Notes under the pieces: model-generated | Seen by the model: the letters and a program-made list of their open reading frames with translations, nothing else | The model's database searches: none | Told to the model about the DNA's origin: nothing | NCBI GenBank assembly: GCA_902476875.1 | Contig: CABSFC010000128.1 | Location: forward strand, 1-6,386 | Direction: 5' to 3' | DNA: 6,386 bases | Source of the DNA: an uncultured Oscillibacter sp. | GTDB lineage: Bacteria > Bacillota > Clostridia > Oscillospirales > Oscillospiraceae | Made by a program: the position numbers and the translations under genes | In this document: positions 5,803 to 6,386 of the stretch, in pieces | Position numbering within the stretch: position 1 is the first letter of the stretch | Layout of the letters: each line of letters starts with the position of its first letter

Positions 5803-6386
5803 TTGCCATACAACATTGCATTTATCTCCCTGGGCTGCGCCAAGAACCAGGTGAACTGCGAGCAGATGATGGCCGCCGTCCAGGCCGCGGGCCACACCGT
5901 CCAGGCCGCTCCCGAGGGGGCCGACGTGGTGGTGGTCAACACCTGCGGCTTCCTGGCCTCCGCCTGCGAGGAGGCCATCGACAACATCCTGGAGATGGCC
6001 GAGCTGAAGAAGACGGGCCAGGTGAAAAAGCTCCTGGTCACCGGCTGCATGGCCCAGCGGTACAAGGACGACATTTTAAAGGAGATGCCCGAGGTGGACG
6101 GCATCCTGGGCACCGGCAGCTACGGCGACATCGCCGGGGCCGTGGCCGAGGTCATGGACAAGGGCCTGCGGCCCTGCCACATCGGCAACATCCACACCGC
6201 CAACCAGAGCGGGGAGCGCATTTTGTCCACGCCGCCTTGGTACGCCTACCTCCGTATCGCCGAGGGCTGCGACAATCACTGCGCCTACTGCGTTATCCCG
6301 TCCCTCCGGGGCCGGTACCGCAGCCGCCCCATGGGCGAGCTGCTGGACGAGGCGGCGGAGCTGGCCTCCGCCGGGGTGCGGGAGCT
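5803..6386 (+). CDS. rimO: RimO, ribosomal protein S12 methylthiotransferase (3' end cut by window)
   Basis: RimO is a radical-SAM enzyme with two iron-sulfur clusters that adds a methylthio group to a conserved aspartate of ribosomal protein S12. Only the first 194 codons of about 440 are present; the frame is open to the window edge. The N-terminal UPF0004 domain has its three cluster cysteines: SLGCAKN (Cys12), NTCGF (Cys48) and TGCMAQR (Cys82). The radical-SAM motif follows as EGCDNHCAYC, C-x3-C-x2-C (Cys156, 160, 163), then IPSLRGRYRSRP, typical of RimO. Both the SLGCAKN start and this tail favour RimO over the tRNA enzyme MiaB. An extra Cys19 (VNCE) stands where the family usually has Ser. 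The TTG start at 5803 is supported by GGAGG eight bases upstream. The gene stands apart from recX across a 495-base gap, so it is probably a separate transcription unit. Confidence 0.9.
   Translation, partial: MPYNIAFISLGCAKNQVNCEQMMAAVQAAGHTVQAAPEGADVVVVNTCGFLASACEEAIDNILEMAELKKTGQVKKLLVTGCMAQRYKDDILKEMPEVDGILGTGSYGDIAGAVAEVMDKGLRPCHIGNIHTANQSGERILSTPPWYAYLRIAEGCDNHCAYCVIPSLRGRYRSRPMGELLDEAAELASAGVRE

Noticed and set aside
5345..5854. A 169-codon + strand frame beginning MWASAPAELGR across the gap
   Set aside because: It runs through several hairpins, has no ribosome site, overlaps rimO by about 50 bases in another frame, and looks like translated repeats.
5506..6113. Minus-strand frames over the rimO start
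   Set aside because: They are antisense to the conserved RimO cysteine motifs and have no domain of their own.
1..6386. CRISPR array, tRNA/rRNA genes, transposase, toxin-antitoxin or phage genes
   Set aside because: No regularly spaced repeats, no cloverleaf or rRNA-like sequence, and no such protein families were seen on either strand.

Overview
The window is a GC-rich, tightly packed stretch of a bacterial chromosome. All real genes lie on the + strand. Gene content (a DUF1385/YqhQ membrane protein, prmC, recA with an overlapping recX, a RimO-type methylthiotransferase), a Gram-positive-type LexA box and strong Shine-Dalgarno sequences point to a Firmicute. The high GC and the style of the intergenic repeats suggest a gut clostridial lineage such as Oscillospiraceae. 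That placement is an inference, since there is no rRNA or marker alignment.

Layout: (1) 74-1516, a two-transmembrane sensor histidine kinase, probably the second gene of a two-component pair whose regulator lies outside the window. (2) 1517-1584, a short AT-rich control region with a T6 run, a near-consensus LexA box and a promoter whose -35 element overlaps that box. (3) 1585-5307, a same-strand run yqhQ (DUF1385) - possible 20-codon ORF - prmC - recA - recX with no convincing terminator inside; recA and recX overlap. (4) 5308-5802, about 495 bases with no credible gene but many hairpins and short repeats. (5) 5803-6386, the start of rimO, cut by the window edge.

The genes are mostly housekeeping: translation (PrmC methylates release factors, RimO modifies ribosomal protein S12), DNA repair (RecA and its modulator RecX), signalling (kinase), and one membrane protein family of unsettled role (DUF1385). 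The most interesting reading is that the only LexA-like operator in view sits in front of yqhQ, about 2 kb upstream of recA. This suggests that recA/recX may be SOS-induced as the distal part of a yqhQ-prmC-recA-recX transcript, making yqhQ and prmC damage-inducible. I found no new defence system, mobile element or CRISPR array. The repeat-rich gap before rimO is the second most notable item.
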